This document shows positions 38,059-47,079 of a DNA stretch of 64,000 bases, piece by piece (positions within the stretch are counted from its first letter, which is position 1; each line of letters opens with the position of its first letter). The translations under genes and the position numbers were made by a program. This DNA comes from Nonomuraea angiospora (GTDB lineage Bacteria; Actinomycetota; Actinomycetes; Streptosporangiales; Streptosporangiaceae). The notes below the pieces were generated by a model. It did not search any database and was not told the origin of the DNA. It saw only the letters and a list, made by a program, of their open reading frames with translations. The DNA lies in the NCBI RefSeq assembly GCF_014873145.1, contig NZ_JADBEK010000001.1, positions 11,966,001 through 12,030,000 of the forward strand, written 5' to 3'.

Positions 38059-39657
38059 ATGGTTCAGCGGGTGATCATCCTTGCCGCAGTCGCGATGGCG
38101 GCCGCGGCCACCGCTTCGCCGGCGGTGAAGGGCGCGGCCGTTCCCCAGTGGCAGGACTGCGGCGACGGGTTGCAGTGCGCCAAGCTGTCCGTGCCCGTCG
38201 ACTGGGCCAGGCCGCACGGCCCCCGTACCGAGATCGACCTGGCGAGGATGCCCGCGCAGGACCCGCAGCACAGCCGCGGCTACCTGGTGGTGAACACCGG
38301 TGCGGCCTCCACCGTCCAGGCCGTGCGCGCCCAGCCGGAAGGTGTGAGCGAGCTGACCCGGTGGTTCGACGTGGTGCTCGTCGAGCCGCGCGGGCTCGGC
38401 GACCGGGGGAGCGCGGCCGCCGTCCAATGCGTGGTGGCGCAGCCCGACCCGCTGCGCCTCGTCCTCGCCCAGGGACGGGCCGGGTGGCGCTCCTACGCCC
38501 GCGACAACGCCGCCTACGACAGGAGCTGCCGCGCCGCCGCCGGACCCGCCTACGACGGGCTCACGTCCTGGCAGGTCGCCCACGACCTCGACGCCCTGCG
38601 CGCCGAGCTGGGGGAGCCCCGGCTGCGGTACTTCGGCTCCTCCTACGGGGCCGTGTACGGGCAGGCGTACATGGAGCTGTTCCCGCACCGGGTCGGGCGG
38701 ATGTACCTGGAAGGCGGGCCCGACCACACCGAGCCCGACCTGGCGCAGCGGCTGATCACGCAGGCCCGGGCGGCCGAGCGGCAGTTGTTCTCCTTCCGCG
38801 ACTGGTGCCGCCGGCACCTGGGGTGCCCGCTCGCCGCCGCCGACGCCGTGAAGGTCTACGACGCGCTGACCCGCCGCACGCCCCTGCACGCGGGCCCCGG
38901 GCGTACGGTGAACGCCCGGCACCTGGCGGCGGCCGTCCACGCCGGGCTGGCCCCGGGGCACTGGCCGGAGCTGGCCCGGGCCATGTCCGAGGCCAGGGAG
39001 GGGGACGCGACCAGGCTGGCGGCGATGGCGTCCGAGGCCGGGGAGGATGACGCGACCACCAGGCTGGCGGCGATGGCCTCCGAGGCCAGGGAAGGCGACG
39101 CGGCCAAGCCTGCCGCCGCGGCCAAGCCTGCGGCCGCGGCGGCAGGCTTGGCCGCGGCGACCGAGGCGCTTGCCCTGAGCGCGTCGGTTGCCGTGAGCGC
39201 GTCGGGGCCGCCCGCGAGCGTGTCGGGGGCCATGCTGTGCCACGACTTCATGCCCGCCGTGCCCGCCTACCGGCGCTTCCTCGCGATGGAGACGCGCCTG
39301 CGCGAGGTGGCGCCGCGCGTGGGATGGGTGAGCGGCCGGTACGAGGTCGCCCGATGCCTGGGCATTCCGCGCAAGGGCGCCCCGAGCTGGCCCCCGCACG
39401 TGCCGGCCCCGCGTCACGGCCCCACGGTCCTGGTCGGGATCGGCCGGCTGGACACCGGCGCCCGGCCGGCGGGCAGCATCCCCGGGGCGGTCATGCTGTC
39501 GCACGGCGACGGGCGCGACGCGTACCTGCTCCAGGGGGTCAACAGGCTCCGCGCCGCCTGCCTGCGCACGCACGTGCACGACTACCTCGTCAACGGGACG
39601 CTGCCGCAGGAGGGCACCGGCTGCCCCGGCGAGCTCACGGCGAGCATGTATCGGTGA
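38059..39657 (+). CDS. Secreted alpha/beta hydrolase (tripeptidyl aminopeptidase-like)
   Basis: A 532-residue protein with an N-terminal signal peptide (MVQRVIILAAVAMAAAATA). The alpha/beta-hydrolase core has WFDVVLVEPRGLGDRG, the nucleophile elbow YFGSSYGAVYGQAY, and a C-terminal TAP-like segment with IGRLDTGARP (Asp) and LSHGDGRDAY (His). Catalytic Asp/His are assigned by position only. Residues about 310-395 form a species-specific insertion of Ala-rich repeats with a 24-bp perfect inverted repeat in the DNA. It is likely a mycelial peptidase or lipase. Confidence 0.85.
   Translation: MVQRVIILAAVAMAAAATASPAVKGAAVPQWQDCGDGLQCAKLSVPVDWARPHGPRTEIDLARMPAQDPQHSRGYLVVNTGAASTVQAVRAQPEGVSELTRWFDVVLVEPRGLGDRGSAAAVQCVVAQPDPLRLVLAQGRAGWRSYARDNAAYDRSCRAAAGPAYDGLTSWQVAHDLDALRAELGEPRLRYFGSSYGAVYGQAYMELFPHRVGRMYLEGGPDHTEPDLAQRLITQARAAERQLFSFRDWCRRHLGCPLAAADAVKVYDALTRRTPLHAGPGRTVNARHLAAAVHAGLAPGHWPELARAMSEAREGDATRLAAMASEAGEDDATTRLAAMASEAREGDAAKPAAAAKPAAAAAGLAAATEALALSASVAVSASGPPASVSGAMLCHDFMPAVPAYRRFLAMETRLREVAPRVGWVSGRYEVARCLGIPRKGAPSWPPHVPAPRHGPTVLVGIGRLDTGARPAGSIPGAVMLSHGDGRDAYLLQGVNRLRAACLRTHVHDYLVNGTLPQEGTGCPGELTASMYR
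38986..39105 (+). repeat. 45/48-bp in-frame repeats in the hydrolase gene
   Basis: Units at 38986-39030 and 39031-39078 and a partial third at 39079-39105 encode SEAREGDATRLAAMA and close variants. Confidence 0.85.
39100..39155. repeat. 24-bp perfect inverted repeat inside a coding region
   Basis: Arm 39100-39123 is exactly inverted at 39132-39155 with an 8-nt loop (AAGCCTGC). Both arms are almost entirely G+C and encode Ala/Lys/Pro residues (AAKPAAA ... GLAAA). A very stable hairpin is expected in the mRNA. Confidence 0.9.
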
Positions 39658-39672
39658 GGAGCGGACGATAGG

Positions 39673-40155
39673 GTGCTGCGCGTGCTGATCGAACGGGCGA
39701 CCACGGCGGACGCGGGCGAGATCCTCACCGTGCAGCGGGCGGCCTACGTGAGCGAGGCCCAGCTGTACGGCGACCCGTACATCCCGCCGCTCATCGAGTC
39801 GCTGGAGCAGGTCCGCAAGGTCATCGAGGGCGCCGTCGTGCTCAAGGCGCTCGACGCCGGCCGCGTGATCGGGGCGGTGCGCGGGCAGGTGTCCGGCACG
39901 ACGTGCCTGGTCGGCCGCCTGGTCGTGGCGCCAGACCACCAGGGCCGGGGCATCGGCACGGCGCTGCTGACGGCCCTGCACGAGGCGGTGCCGGAGGCGG
40001 AGGCGTTCGACCTGTTCACGGGGCACCTGTCAGAGGCCAACCTCAAGCTCTACCGCCGTCTGGGCTATCGGGAGACGAGCCGGGAGCGGATGGACGATCA
40101 CCTGACGCTGATCCACCTGCGTATGCGGCCAGATCGATCCCTTCCTCAGCCGTGA
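39673..40155 (+). CDS. GNAT-family acetyltransferase
   Basis: A 160-residue N-acetyltransferase using acetyl-CoA. The acetyl-CoA loop is VVAPDHQGRGIGTALLTALH (motif A, Q/RxxGxG/A) and the C-terminal motif B is NLKLYRRLGYRETS. GTG start; another GTG lies three codons in. The substrate is unknown. Its last 113 bp overlap the 3' end of the convergent Clp_N gene. Confidence 0.9.
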   Translation: MLRVLIERATTADAGEILTVQRAAYVSEAQLYGDPYIPPLIESLEQVRKVIEGAVVLKALDAGRVIGAVRGQVSGTTCLVGRLVVAPDHQGRGIGTALLTALHEAVPEAEAFDLFTGHLSEANLKLYRRLGYRETSRERMDDHLTLIHLRMRPDRSLPQP

Positions 40156-40729
40156 TCATGACGCGGCCCAGGTCGTCGTCCACCCAGTTCCATTCCCAGC
40201 GCCACTCCGAGCCCGCCGGGTGCTCGGCGTCGAGCCGGTCGAGCACGCCCTGGAGGGCGGCGGCGGGCACGATGACCTGGTGGCGGCCCCGCCACGGCAC
40301 GTGTACGGGCGGGTCGAGCGGCGGTGTCCGCACCCCGTGCGCGCGCAGCGCCCCGGCCACCGCCGCCGGGTCCACCCCGAACAGGTGCAGCGGCGTCGGC
40401 CCCCGGTCCTCCTCGACGTCGTAGGCCAGGGCCAGGAGCCAGTGCTCCGGCTCCGCCTGCCGGTGGCCCGCGGCCAGCGCCAGGCCGGTCGCGATGCCGT
40501 ACAGCTTGTAGAAGGCGGGGTTGGCGAAGCCGCCCGCCCCGTGCGCGGGCCTGGCGTGGTGCGGCAGGCACGCGAGCGCGTGCGCGCGGTCCAGCCCCGC
40601 CTCGGCCAGCACCCGCGCGGCCAGGGACTCGCCGGCCAGCAGGGCGAGCACGACGTGTTGCGGCCCCACCCAGTCGTCCCCGACGGCCGCGGCCTGCTCG
40701 TGCGCGGCCCGTACGATCGTCGTCTTCAT
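40043..40729 (-). CDS. Stand-alone Clp_N-domain protein
   Basis: A 228-residue protein. The two Clp N-terminal repeats are seen at about 5-70 (IVRAAHEQAAAVGDDWVGPQ, then HVVLALLAGESLAARVLAEA) and 75-130 (ALAAGHRQAEPEHWLLALAY). No AAA+ module follows, so it cannot unfold substrates itself. It may be an adaptor for ClpC, like the ClpS/ClpX-associated small Clp_N proteins of actinomycetes. The last 40 residues overlap the GNAT gene antiparallel and may be a tail extension. Divergent from coaE. Confidence 0.82.
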   Translation of the reverse strand: MKTTIVRAAHEQAAAVGDDWVGPQHVVLALLAGESLAARVLAEAGLDRAHALACLPHHARPAHGAGGFANPAFYKLYGIATGLALAAGHRQAEPEHWLLALAYDVEEDRGPTPLHLFGVDPAAVAGALRAHGVRTPPLDPPVHVPWRGRHQVIVPAAALQGVLDRLDAEHPAGSEWRWEWNWVDDDLGRVMITAEEGIDLAAYAGGSASGDRPSAPGSSPDSPDGGRA

Positions 40730-40761
40730 GCTTACGATGATGACCCCGTAGGCTTTTTCCC

Positions 40762-41364
40762 GTGTTGAAGACTGGGCTCACAGGCGGTATCGGATCGGGC
40801 AAGAGCGAGGTGTCGAAGCGGCTCGCGGCCAAGGGCGCCGTCGTGATCGACGCCGACAGGATCGCCCGCGAGGTGGTGGAGCCCGGCACGCCGGGGCTGG
40901 CCAGGGTGGTGGCCGCGTTCGGGGAGGGCGTGCTGCGCCCCGACGGCTCGCTCGACAGGGAGAAGCTCGGCTCCGTCGTCTTCGCCGACCCCGAGCGGCT
41001 CGCCGCGCTCAACGCGATCGTCCACCCGCTGGTGGGGGAGCGGGTGGCGGAGCTGCAGAGCCGGGCGGCCGACGACGCGATCACCGTCTACGACGTGCCG
41101 CTGCTGGCGGAGAACCACCTGGCCCCCATGTACGACGTCGTCATCGTCGTCGACGCGGACGACGAGACCCGCATCCGGCGCCTGGCCGAGCACCGGGGCA
41201 TGCCGGAGGCCGACGCCAAGGCCCGCATCGCCGCCCAGGCCTCCCGCGAGGACCGGCTGGCGGTGGCCGACATCGTGATCCCCAACGAGGGCTCGATGGC
41301 CGAGCTGGACGCCCGGGTGGACGAGGTCTGGGAGGAGCTCACGAGGCGCGCGGCCCGCGGCTGA
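40762..41364 (+). CDS. coaE: Dephospho-CoA kinase
   Basis: Phosphorylates dephospho-CoA in the last step of CoA synthesis. It has 200 residues from a GTG at 40762. The P-loop is [12 protein letters not shown]; the CoA-domain stretches are [15 protein letters not shown] and [16 protein letters not shown], and the lid region is [20 protein letters not shown]. It is a complete single-domain enzyme. Its stop lies at the first base of a 21-bp tandem repeat shared with the convergent gene. Confidence 0.95.
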   Translation: MLKTGLTGGIGSGKSEVSKRLAAKGAVVIDADRIAREVVEPGTPGLARVVAAFGEGVLRPDGSLDREKLGSVVFADPERLAALNAIVHPLVGERVAELQSRAADDAITVYDVPLLAENHLAPMYDVVIVVDADDETRIRRLAEHRGMPEADAKARIAAQASREDRLAVADIVIPNEGSMAELDARVDEVWEELTRRAARG

Positions 41365-41467
41365 CCCGGGTTCAGAGGGGCGAGACCCGGGTTCAGAGGG
41401 GCGAGACCCGGGCTCAGAGGGGCGAGACCCGGGCTCAGAAGGGCGAGACCCGGGCTCAGAAGGGCGA
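41363..41467. repeat. 21-bp tandem repeat x5 between coaE and the TIR-NACHT gene
   Basis: Five units of consensus GACCCGGG(T/C)TCAGA(G/A)GGGCGA. On the minus strand each unit reads SP(F/L)-stop in the frame of the TIR-NACHT gene, so the gene's final codons and stop are repeated five times in frame. Confidence 0.9.
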
Positions 41468-44400
41468 GTCGAGCGGCAGCTGCCGCACGCCCGGCAGGTA
41501 GGGGTCGAGCTCGCCCAGCTCGAATCGGGACATCCCGATCACGTGCCAGAACTGCCCGGCCGGCTCGCCGTGGACCTTGTAGCGCCCGTCGGGCGCCAGC
41601 GCCGCCCACCCCTCGGCCAGCCCGAGCAGGGTGGCCCGCCGCTCGCCGCCCTCCCAGAGGATCACCACGCCGTCGTCGCCCGCGCTGGCCAGCAGGTCGG
41701 CGACGGGGCTGAAGGCCACCGACCACACCCGGCGGGCGTGCCCGGCCAGCGTGTGCCGCGGCCGCCCAGTCGCGGTGTCCCAGACCCGTACCACCAGGTC
41801 GTCGCCGCCCGTGGCCAGGCGCTCGCCCGTCGCGTCGAACGCCAGGCTCCACAGCCGCCCCTCGTGCCAGAGCTCGTGCACCAGGCGCGGCTGCCACGGC
41901 TGTCCGGGGCGCAGCTCCCACACCATGGCCCGGCCGTCGTTGCCGGCGCTGGCCAGGTGGCGGCCGTCGGGGGAGAAGACCACCGAGTAGACCCGGTCGG
42001 TGTGTCCCTTGAGCGTGGCGACCCGGCCGCCGGAGGCCACGTGCCACAGGCGCACGAGCCGGTCGTCGCAGCCCGTGGCCACGTACTCGCCGTCGGGGCT
42101 GAACGCGATCGAGCGCACCCGCCCCCGGTGGTCGGCCAGGTGGCCCGCCAGCCGCCCGGTCGGGCGGTACCAGATCTTGACGCTGTCGTCGTCGTTGGCC
42201 GTGGCCAGCAGGAGGCCGTCGGGGCTGAACGCCTCGGCCCAGACGTGGTCGGTCTCGGCGCTCAGCTCGCGCTCGTAGTCGCCGGTGGCGGCGTTCCAGA
42301 AGTGCACGCCGCCGTCGTTGCTGGAGGTGGCCAGCACGGGCCCGGCGGGGGAGAACAGGGCCGAGATGAGCCGGTCGGCCGTGCCGGTGAACTCGCGCAG
42401 CCGCCGTCCCGTACGCGGCTCCCACACGCGTACGACGCCGTCGTTGCCGCTGGTCGCCAGCATCGAGCCGTCGGCGCTGAACCTGACGGACGATATGCGC
42501 CGCCCGTGGCCGCGCAGCACCCGCTGGCACTTGCCGGAGCTCGGGTCCCACAGGCGTACGGTGCCGTCGTTGCTGCTGGTGGCGATCTGCTGGCCGTCGG
42601 GGCGGAACGCGAACGGCCAGACCGAGCTGCGGTGGCCCGTCAGCTCGACCCGCTGGCCGCCGCCGACCGGCTGGAGCCGCAGCACGCCGCCCGAGTCGCC
42701 GCTGGCCAGCGCCTGCCCGTCGGGGCTGAAGGTCACCTGGTAGACGGCCGCCGCGTGCGTGGTGTGCACGCCCCGGGACTCTCCCGAGGGCTCCCACAGG
42801 CGTACGGCGCCCGCCGTGTCGCCGGTGGCCAGCAGCGAGCCGTCGGGCGAGAACGCCACGCAGTAGATGCTGCCCGCGTGCCCGCTCAGCACGTGCAGCG
42901 GCTGCCACGTGGCGGTGTCCCACAGCCTGACGGTGCCCGCCTCGTCGCCGGTGGCCAGCAGGCGGCGGTCCGGGCTGTGCACGGCGCGGTAGACGCTGCC
43001 GCGATGGCCGTCGAGCGTCTCCTTCACCTGGCCGGACGCCAGGTCCCAGACGCGTACGACGCCGGCCGCGTCGCCCGTCACCAGCACCGAGTGGCCGAAC
43101 GACGCCGTGTAGATCGGCGCCTGGTGCCCTTCGAGCGCGTGCGCGAGCTGCCCGGTGGCGGTGTCCCACACGCGGACGATGCCGTCGCCGCCCCCGGCCG
43201 CCACCAGGTCGCCGGACGGGCTGAGGCGTACCGGCCAGACGCCGTCGGCGTGGCCCTTGAGCGCGTGCAGGCGCTCGCCGGTGAGGGAGTCCCAGAGCAG
43301 GACGGCTCCGTCGCTCGCGCCCGTGGCCAGCAGGTCGCGGGCGCGGGCGAACGTGACCGCGTAGACGCGGCCCCGGTGCCCCTGCAGCGTGCGCACGGGG
43401 GCGCCGCCGACGCAGAGCAGCACGCCGCCGTCCTCGTTGCCGATCGCGATCGTGGAGCCGTCGGGGCTGTAGGCGATGGGCTCGGGCAGGCGGCTGGTCT
43501 GGAAGTGGTAGCCGTACGGGACGCCGATGCCGGCCGGGGCGAACTCGACCTCCACCGGCCGGCCCGGCACCACCGCCGCGCCGGGCAGGTGGGGCAGCGT
43601 GCCGGTCACGTCGATCAGCGAGGCCCGGTGCCAGCGGGCGCCCTCGACCGCCGCGTCGCTCAGGTCCACCCGCGCCAGCCGCGCCCCCGACAGGTCGGCG
43701 CCGGTCAGGTCGGCCCCGGTCAGCGTGGCGCCGTCGAGCCGCGCCCCGGTCAGCCTGGCCTCGCGCAGGGTGGCCCTGGACAGGTTGGTGCCCGCCAGGG
43801 TGGCCTCGGACAGGTCGGCGCCGGTGAGGTCGACGTCGCTCAGGTCCCTGGCTGACAGGTCCTCGCCCTTCAGGTTGGCGCCGCGCAGGTCGGCCCGGGC
43901 GGGGGTGCGCAGCCTGGCCGAGATCTTGACCGCGTTGGCCCTGGACACGTCGTCGCCCGGCGGGTCGGCCGCCCACGCGTGCAGCGCGCGTACGTCGGCC
44001 AGGTCGCACAGGAACTCCACGGTCAGCGCCGACAGCGGCCTGCGCGACAGCAGCGCGAAGTTGTCGAGGGCGATGTGGCGGGCGATCAGCCACTCCATCA
44101 CGGACGCGTGGATGAACCCGAACATCCCGTCCTCGGTCCGCACCAGCAGGCTGCCCGAGCCCATCCGGTACGCCGCGTGCGCCGCCGACAGTTGCCCGTC
44201 GGACAGATCGGTCAGCGTCTCGCCGATCTCGGTCAGCTCGTCCACGCCCAGCAGCGACTCGCCGGTGTCCCACAGCCGCATCGCCAGCGCCGTCACCGCC
44301 TGCCACAGCTCGTCGACGGTCAACGCGGTGGCCGAGCCGGGGATCCTGGCCCGCCGCTCCTCGAAGGCCAGCCAGGAGCTGAGGATCTCGTCGTACAGCA

Positions 44401-47023
44401 GCGCGGGGCTGATCGTGTGGCGGGCGCCGGCCACCGTGCGCAGCCGGTCGGCGTCGAGGTCGGCGATGAAGGTCAGCATGCGCGGGTTCTGGGCCAGCGC
44501 CAGCAGGTCCTTGATCTCGCCCATCAGCGACATGCGCGCGCCGGCCTCGTCGCCGTCGTCGAACCGGTTGGCCAGGTAGGAGCGGATCTGGTCGTGCGTG
44601 AAGTCCTCCACGCTGAGCACCCGCCGCTGCGGCAGCACCCCCACCATCTCGCCGAGCGAGGTCAGCACCTGGCTGTGCGACTTGAAGTGCTGCGTGCGGC
44701 TGGCGACCACGATCTTGGCCTTGTCCTCGGCCGCCGCCAGCAGCGTGGCCAGGTGATCGGCCGCCCGGTCGAACGTCAGCCGGGTCACCAGCTCGTCGAA
44801 CCCGTCGAACAGCAGCACGATGCGCCCCTGCCTGAGCAGGTAGCGGAACGCCTTGAGGTCGATGAACTCCTCGCCGTGCCCGGCCAGGTGGGCCGCCACC
44901 AGCGCGTCCACGGAGTGCGCCTTGTCCAGGGCGCGCAGCTCGATCAGGATCGGCGTCAGGTGCGGCAGCTCGACCGGGATGCGCCGGGCCAGCTCCCGCA
45001 GCGCGAACGTCTTGCCGTGGCCGAAGTCGCCGAGCAGCAGCAGGAACCTGCCGTGGTCGGTGGCCAGCAGCCGCATCAGCTCGTCCGTCAGGCCCTGCTT
45101 GACCTGGCCGCCGTGGCGGTCGAGCTCGCGGTAGCGCTGCGGCACGTACAGGTCGGGCGGGTAGCGGCGGTCGGCCGTCAGCCTGGCCGTCTGCTCGGCG
45201 ACGTAGCCGGTCAGGTCGAGCAGCCCCTGGAACTCGGTGAAGGTGCGCAGCCGCACCCCCTTGCGCATCAGGTCGTCGCGGACCGCGCGGGAGGCGGGCG
45301 GGCCCTGGTAGACCAGCTCGGCGGTCAGGCCGGTGGCGTGCGCCTGGCGGGCGAAGCCGTCGGCGGCGCCCTCGGTCAGCTCGCCCACGTGCGCGCCGAT
45401 CATCAGCTGGCGGACGAAGCCGTCCTCCGGGTGGGTGACCACGAGGTGCGCGTCGAACCGGCGGATCCTGGCCCGCTCGTGCCTGGCCTCGCAGACCTCG
45501 GCGATCCGGTCGAGCAGCAGCTCGACCGGGCTCGGCGCGCGCTCGTCCGGCTTGGGCGCGGGCGGCTCGGGGGCCGGGCTCTCGCCGGTGAACGTGGCCC
45601 GCACGGCCTTCCACCGGTGCGGGACCGCCTCGGGCTCGGCCGCGTCGGGCAGCCAGAGCCGCAGGCCGTCGGGGGTGATCTCGACCACCTGGTGCCGCCC
45701 GGAGCGCGGCGCGGCGATCATGCCCTCGGCGCGGTGGGCGGACCCGCCGTGGAAGAGCAGGTTGAGCCGGTGGGTCAGCAGCCGCTCGAACGTGGGCGCG
45801 TCCCGCAGCTCGCCCGGCGGGTGCCCGATCGCGCCCAGCCGCAGCCACGCGCCCTCCTCGTACGGCCGCAGCCGCTCGGCGAACCAGGCCGCCTGCGCCT
45901 CCCCGAGCTGCGCGTAGGCGTCCCGTTCGAGGTGGCTCATCGCCATCGTCGAGTTGAGCCCCGCCACGACCACCTTCAGATCGGGCACCTCGAACAGCGT
46001 CCACGGCTGCCCGCCGTCGAACACCCGGTCGTCCAGCCCCTGGTAGACCTCGCCGAACAGCCCGGCGAAGTGCCGCCACTTGGGCCAGTAGGGAGGCTGC
46101 GGGCTCACGTCGTCGGCCTCGCAGGTCATGAAGTAGGCGCTGGCGGCGGCCTTGGTCACGTCACGCGGCCCGGGCAGCAGGATCAGCCGGTGCTGCTCCA
46201 GCCCGATCAGCAGCCGCAGGTCGGTCACGAACCGCGTCGCCTGCCCGAACTGCCCCAGGCTGCCCGACTCCGTCAGGTCGCCGGTGACCAGCATGAGGTC
46301 GGGGCGCGGCATGCCCCGGTCGTACATGGCGGTCAGATCCGCCCAGATGCGCGCCTGCATGTCCTCGGGCGTGAACGGCTCGCCCGGATCGGGCAGCGCC
46401 CTGCCGAACCTGGGGCCGCCGATGTGCAGCACGCTGATCGACTCGCGGCCCCGGTCGGCGCTCACCGTCGGGGGGAACTTCGGCGCCGCCACCGGCGTGC
46501 GCCGCGCCCTGGCCCGCTCGCCCGGCGGCGGGAGCGTCGGGGGCGGCGCCGGCACCCTGGAGCCGTCGGGGAACGCGGGCGCCGCCGCCGGCTTGGCCCG
46601 GCCCGCCATCGCCTCCCGCACCCGGCCCAGCAGCAGCGCCCTGGCCTGCCCGGGGTCGGTGACGCCCAGCAGGTCGACCCAGGTGATCGTGGACAGCAGG
46701 CCCTCGAGCTGGACGTCCTCCAGCCTGATCGTGACGAGCTTGTTGGAGGGGTTGTCGGGGTCGGCCCGCAGCGCGGCCTGCCACTCCATCCGGCCGTAGC
46801 GGGAGGTCAGGTAGTTGCGCGAGAGCACGGCCACGACCAGCTGCGCCTCGCTGACCCCGCGGTCCATGAAGTCGATGAAGTTGGTGCCCGGGACGAAGTC
46901 CCACTCCTGGATCATGGTCTTGTAGCCGGCCGCTTCGAGCTCCCAGGCTATCCAGGTGGCCCACGCCGTGTCGGCCGGGGAGTAGCTGACGAAGATCTCT
47001 GTCGGCCTGCCGTCACGCGCCAT
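41456..47023 (-). CDS. TIR / degenerate metallophosphoesterase / NACHT / pentapeptide / WD40 protein
   Basis: An 1855-residue NLR-like protein. Domains in order: TIR (8-138; EIFVSYSPADTAW, BB-loop-like WDFVPGTNF, and candidate catalytic Glu80 in LSRNYLTSRYGRMEW). A calcineurin-like fold (195-445) has a retained VTGDLTESG but lost metal ligands (HIGGPRFG, LPGPRDV). An unassigned region spans 495-640. The NACHT NTPase (655-880) has Walker A GDFGHGKT (665-672) and Walker B RIVLLFDGFDEL (734-745). Pentapeptide repeats occupy 1041-1130 (ADLRGANLKGEDLSARDL). Fifteen WD40 blades (1178-1800) precede a short tail. Oligomerising NTPase plus TIR effector plus repeat sensor is the layout of bacterial defence NLRs; an anti-phage role is inferred. 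It appears to be a single-gene unit. Confidence 0.9.
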   Translation of the reverse strand: MARDGRPTEIFVSYSPADTAWATWIAWELEAAGYKTMIQEWDFVPGTNFIDFMDRGVSEAQLVVAVLSRNYLTSRYGRMEWQAALRADPDNPSNKLVTIRLEDVQLEGLLSTITWVDLLGVTDPGQARALLLGRVREAMAGRAKPAAAPAFPDGSRVPAPPPTLPPPGERARARRTPVAAPKFPPTVSADRGRESISVLHIGGPRFGRALPDPGEPFTPEDMQARIWADLTAMYDRGMPRPDLMLVTGDLTESGSLGQFGQATRFVTDLRLLIGLEQHRLILLPGPRDVTKAAASAYFMTCEADDVSPQPPYWPKWRHFAGLFGEVYQGLDDRVFDGGQPWTLFEVPDLKVVVAGLNSTMAMSHLERDAYAQLGEAQAAWFAERLRPYEEGAWLRLGAIGHPPGELRDAPTFERLLTHRLNLLFHGGSAHRAEGMIAAPRSGRHQVVEITPDGLRLWLPDAAEPEAVPHRWKAVRATFTGESPAPEPPAPKPDERAPSPVELLLDRIAEVCEARHERARIRRFDAHLVVTHPEDGFVRQLMIGAHVGELTEGAADGFARQAHATGLTAELVYQGPPASRAVRDDLMRKGVRLRTFTEFQGLLDLTGYVAEQTARLTADRRYPPDLYVPQRYRELDRHGGQVKQGLTDELMRLLATDHGRFLLLLGDFGHGKTFALRELARRIPVELPHLTPILIELRALDKAHSVDALVAAHLAGHGEEFIDLKAFRYLLRQGRIVLLFDGFDELVTRLTFDRAADHLATLLAAAEDKAKIVVASRTQHFKSHSQVLTSLGEMVGVLPQRRVLSVEDFTHDQIRSYLANRFDDGDEAGARMSLMGEIKDLLALAQNPRMLTFIADLDADRLRTVAGARHTISPALLYDEILSSWLAFEERRARIPGSATALTVDELWQAVTALAMRLWDTGESLLGVDELTEIGETLTDLSDGQLSAAHAAYRMGSGSLLVRTEDGMFGFIHASVMEWLIARHIALDNFALLSRRPLSALTVEFLCDLADVRALHAWAADPPGDDVSRANAVKISARLRTPARADLRGANLKGEDLSARDLSDVDLTGADLSEATLAGTNLSRATLREARLTGARLDGATLTGADLTGADLSGARLARVDLSDAAVEGARWHRASLIDVTGTLPHLPGAAVVPGRPVEVEFAPAGIGVPYGYHFQTSRLPEPIAYSPDGSTIAIGNEDGGVLLCVGGAPVRTLQGHRGRVYAVTFARARDLLATGASDGAVLLWDSLTGERLHALKGHADGVWPVRLSPSGDLVAAGGGDGIVRVWDTATGQLAHALEGHQAPIYTASFGHSVLVTGDAAGVVRVWDLASGQVKETLDGHRGSVYRAVHSPDRRLLATGDEAGTVRLWDTATWQPLHVLSGHAGSIYCVAFSPDGSLLATGDTAGAVRLWEPSGESRGVHTTHAAAVYQVTFSPDGQALASGDSGGVLRLQPVGGGQRVELTGHRSSVWPFAFRPDGQQIATSSNDGTVRLWDPSSGKCQRVLRGHGRRISSVRFSADGSMLATSGNDGVVRVWEPRTGRRLREFTGTADRLISALFSPAGPVLATSSNDGGVHFWNAATGDYERELSAETDHVWAEAFSPDGLLLATANDDDSVKIWYRPTGRLAGHLADHRGRVRSIAFSPDGEYVATGCDDRLVRLWHVASGGRVATLKGHTDRVYSVVFSPDGRHLASAGNDGRAMVWELRPGQPWQPRLVHELWHEGRLWSLAFDATGERLATGGDDLVVRVWDTATGRPRHTLAGHARRVWSVAFSPVADLLASAGDDGVVILWEGGERRATLLGLAEGWAALAPDGRYKVHGEPAGQFWHVIGMSRFELGELDPYLPGVRQLPLDSPF

Positions 47024-47079
47024 GAGCCCAGTATCCCCTGTGCGACCGCAGGTTTTCAGCGTGTGGGATCATCTATCGG

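Noticed and set aside
41543..43855. 770-codon plus-strand frame antisense to the WD40 repeats
   Set aside because: Shadow of the repeated WD40 codons; no independent features.
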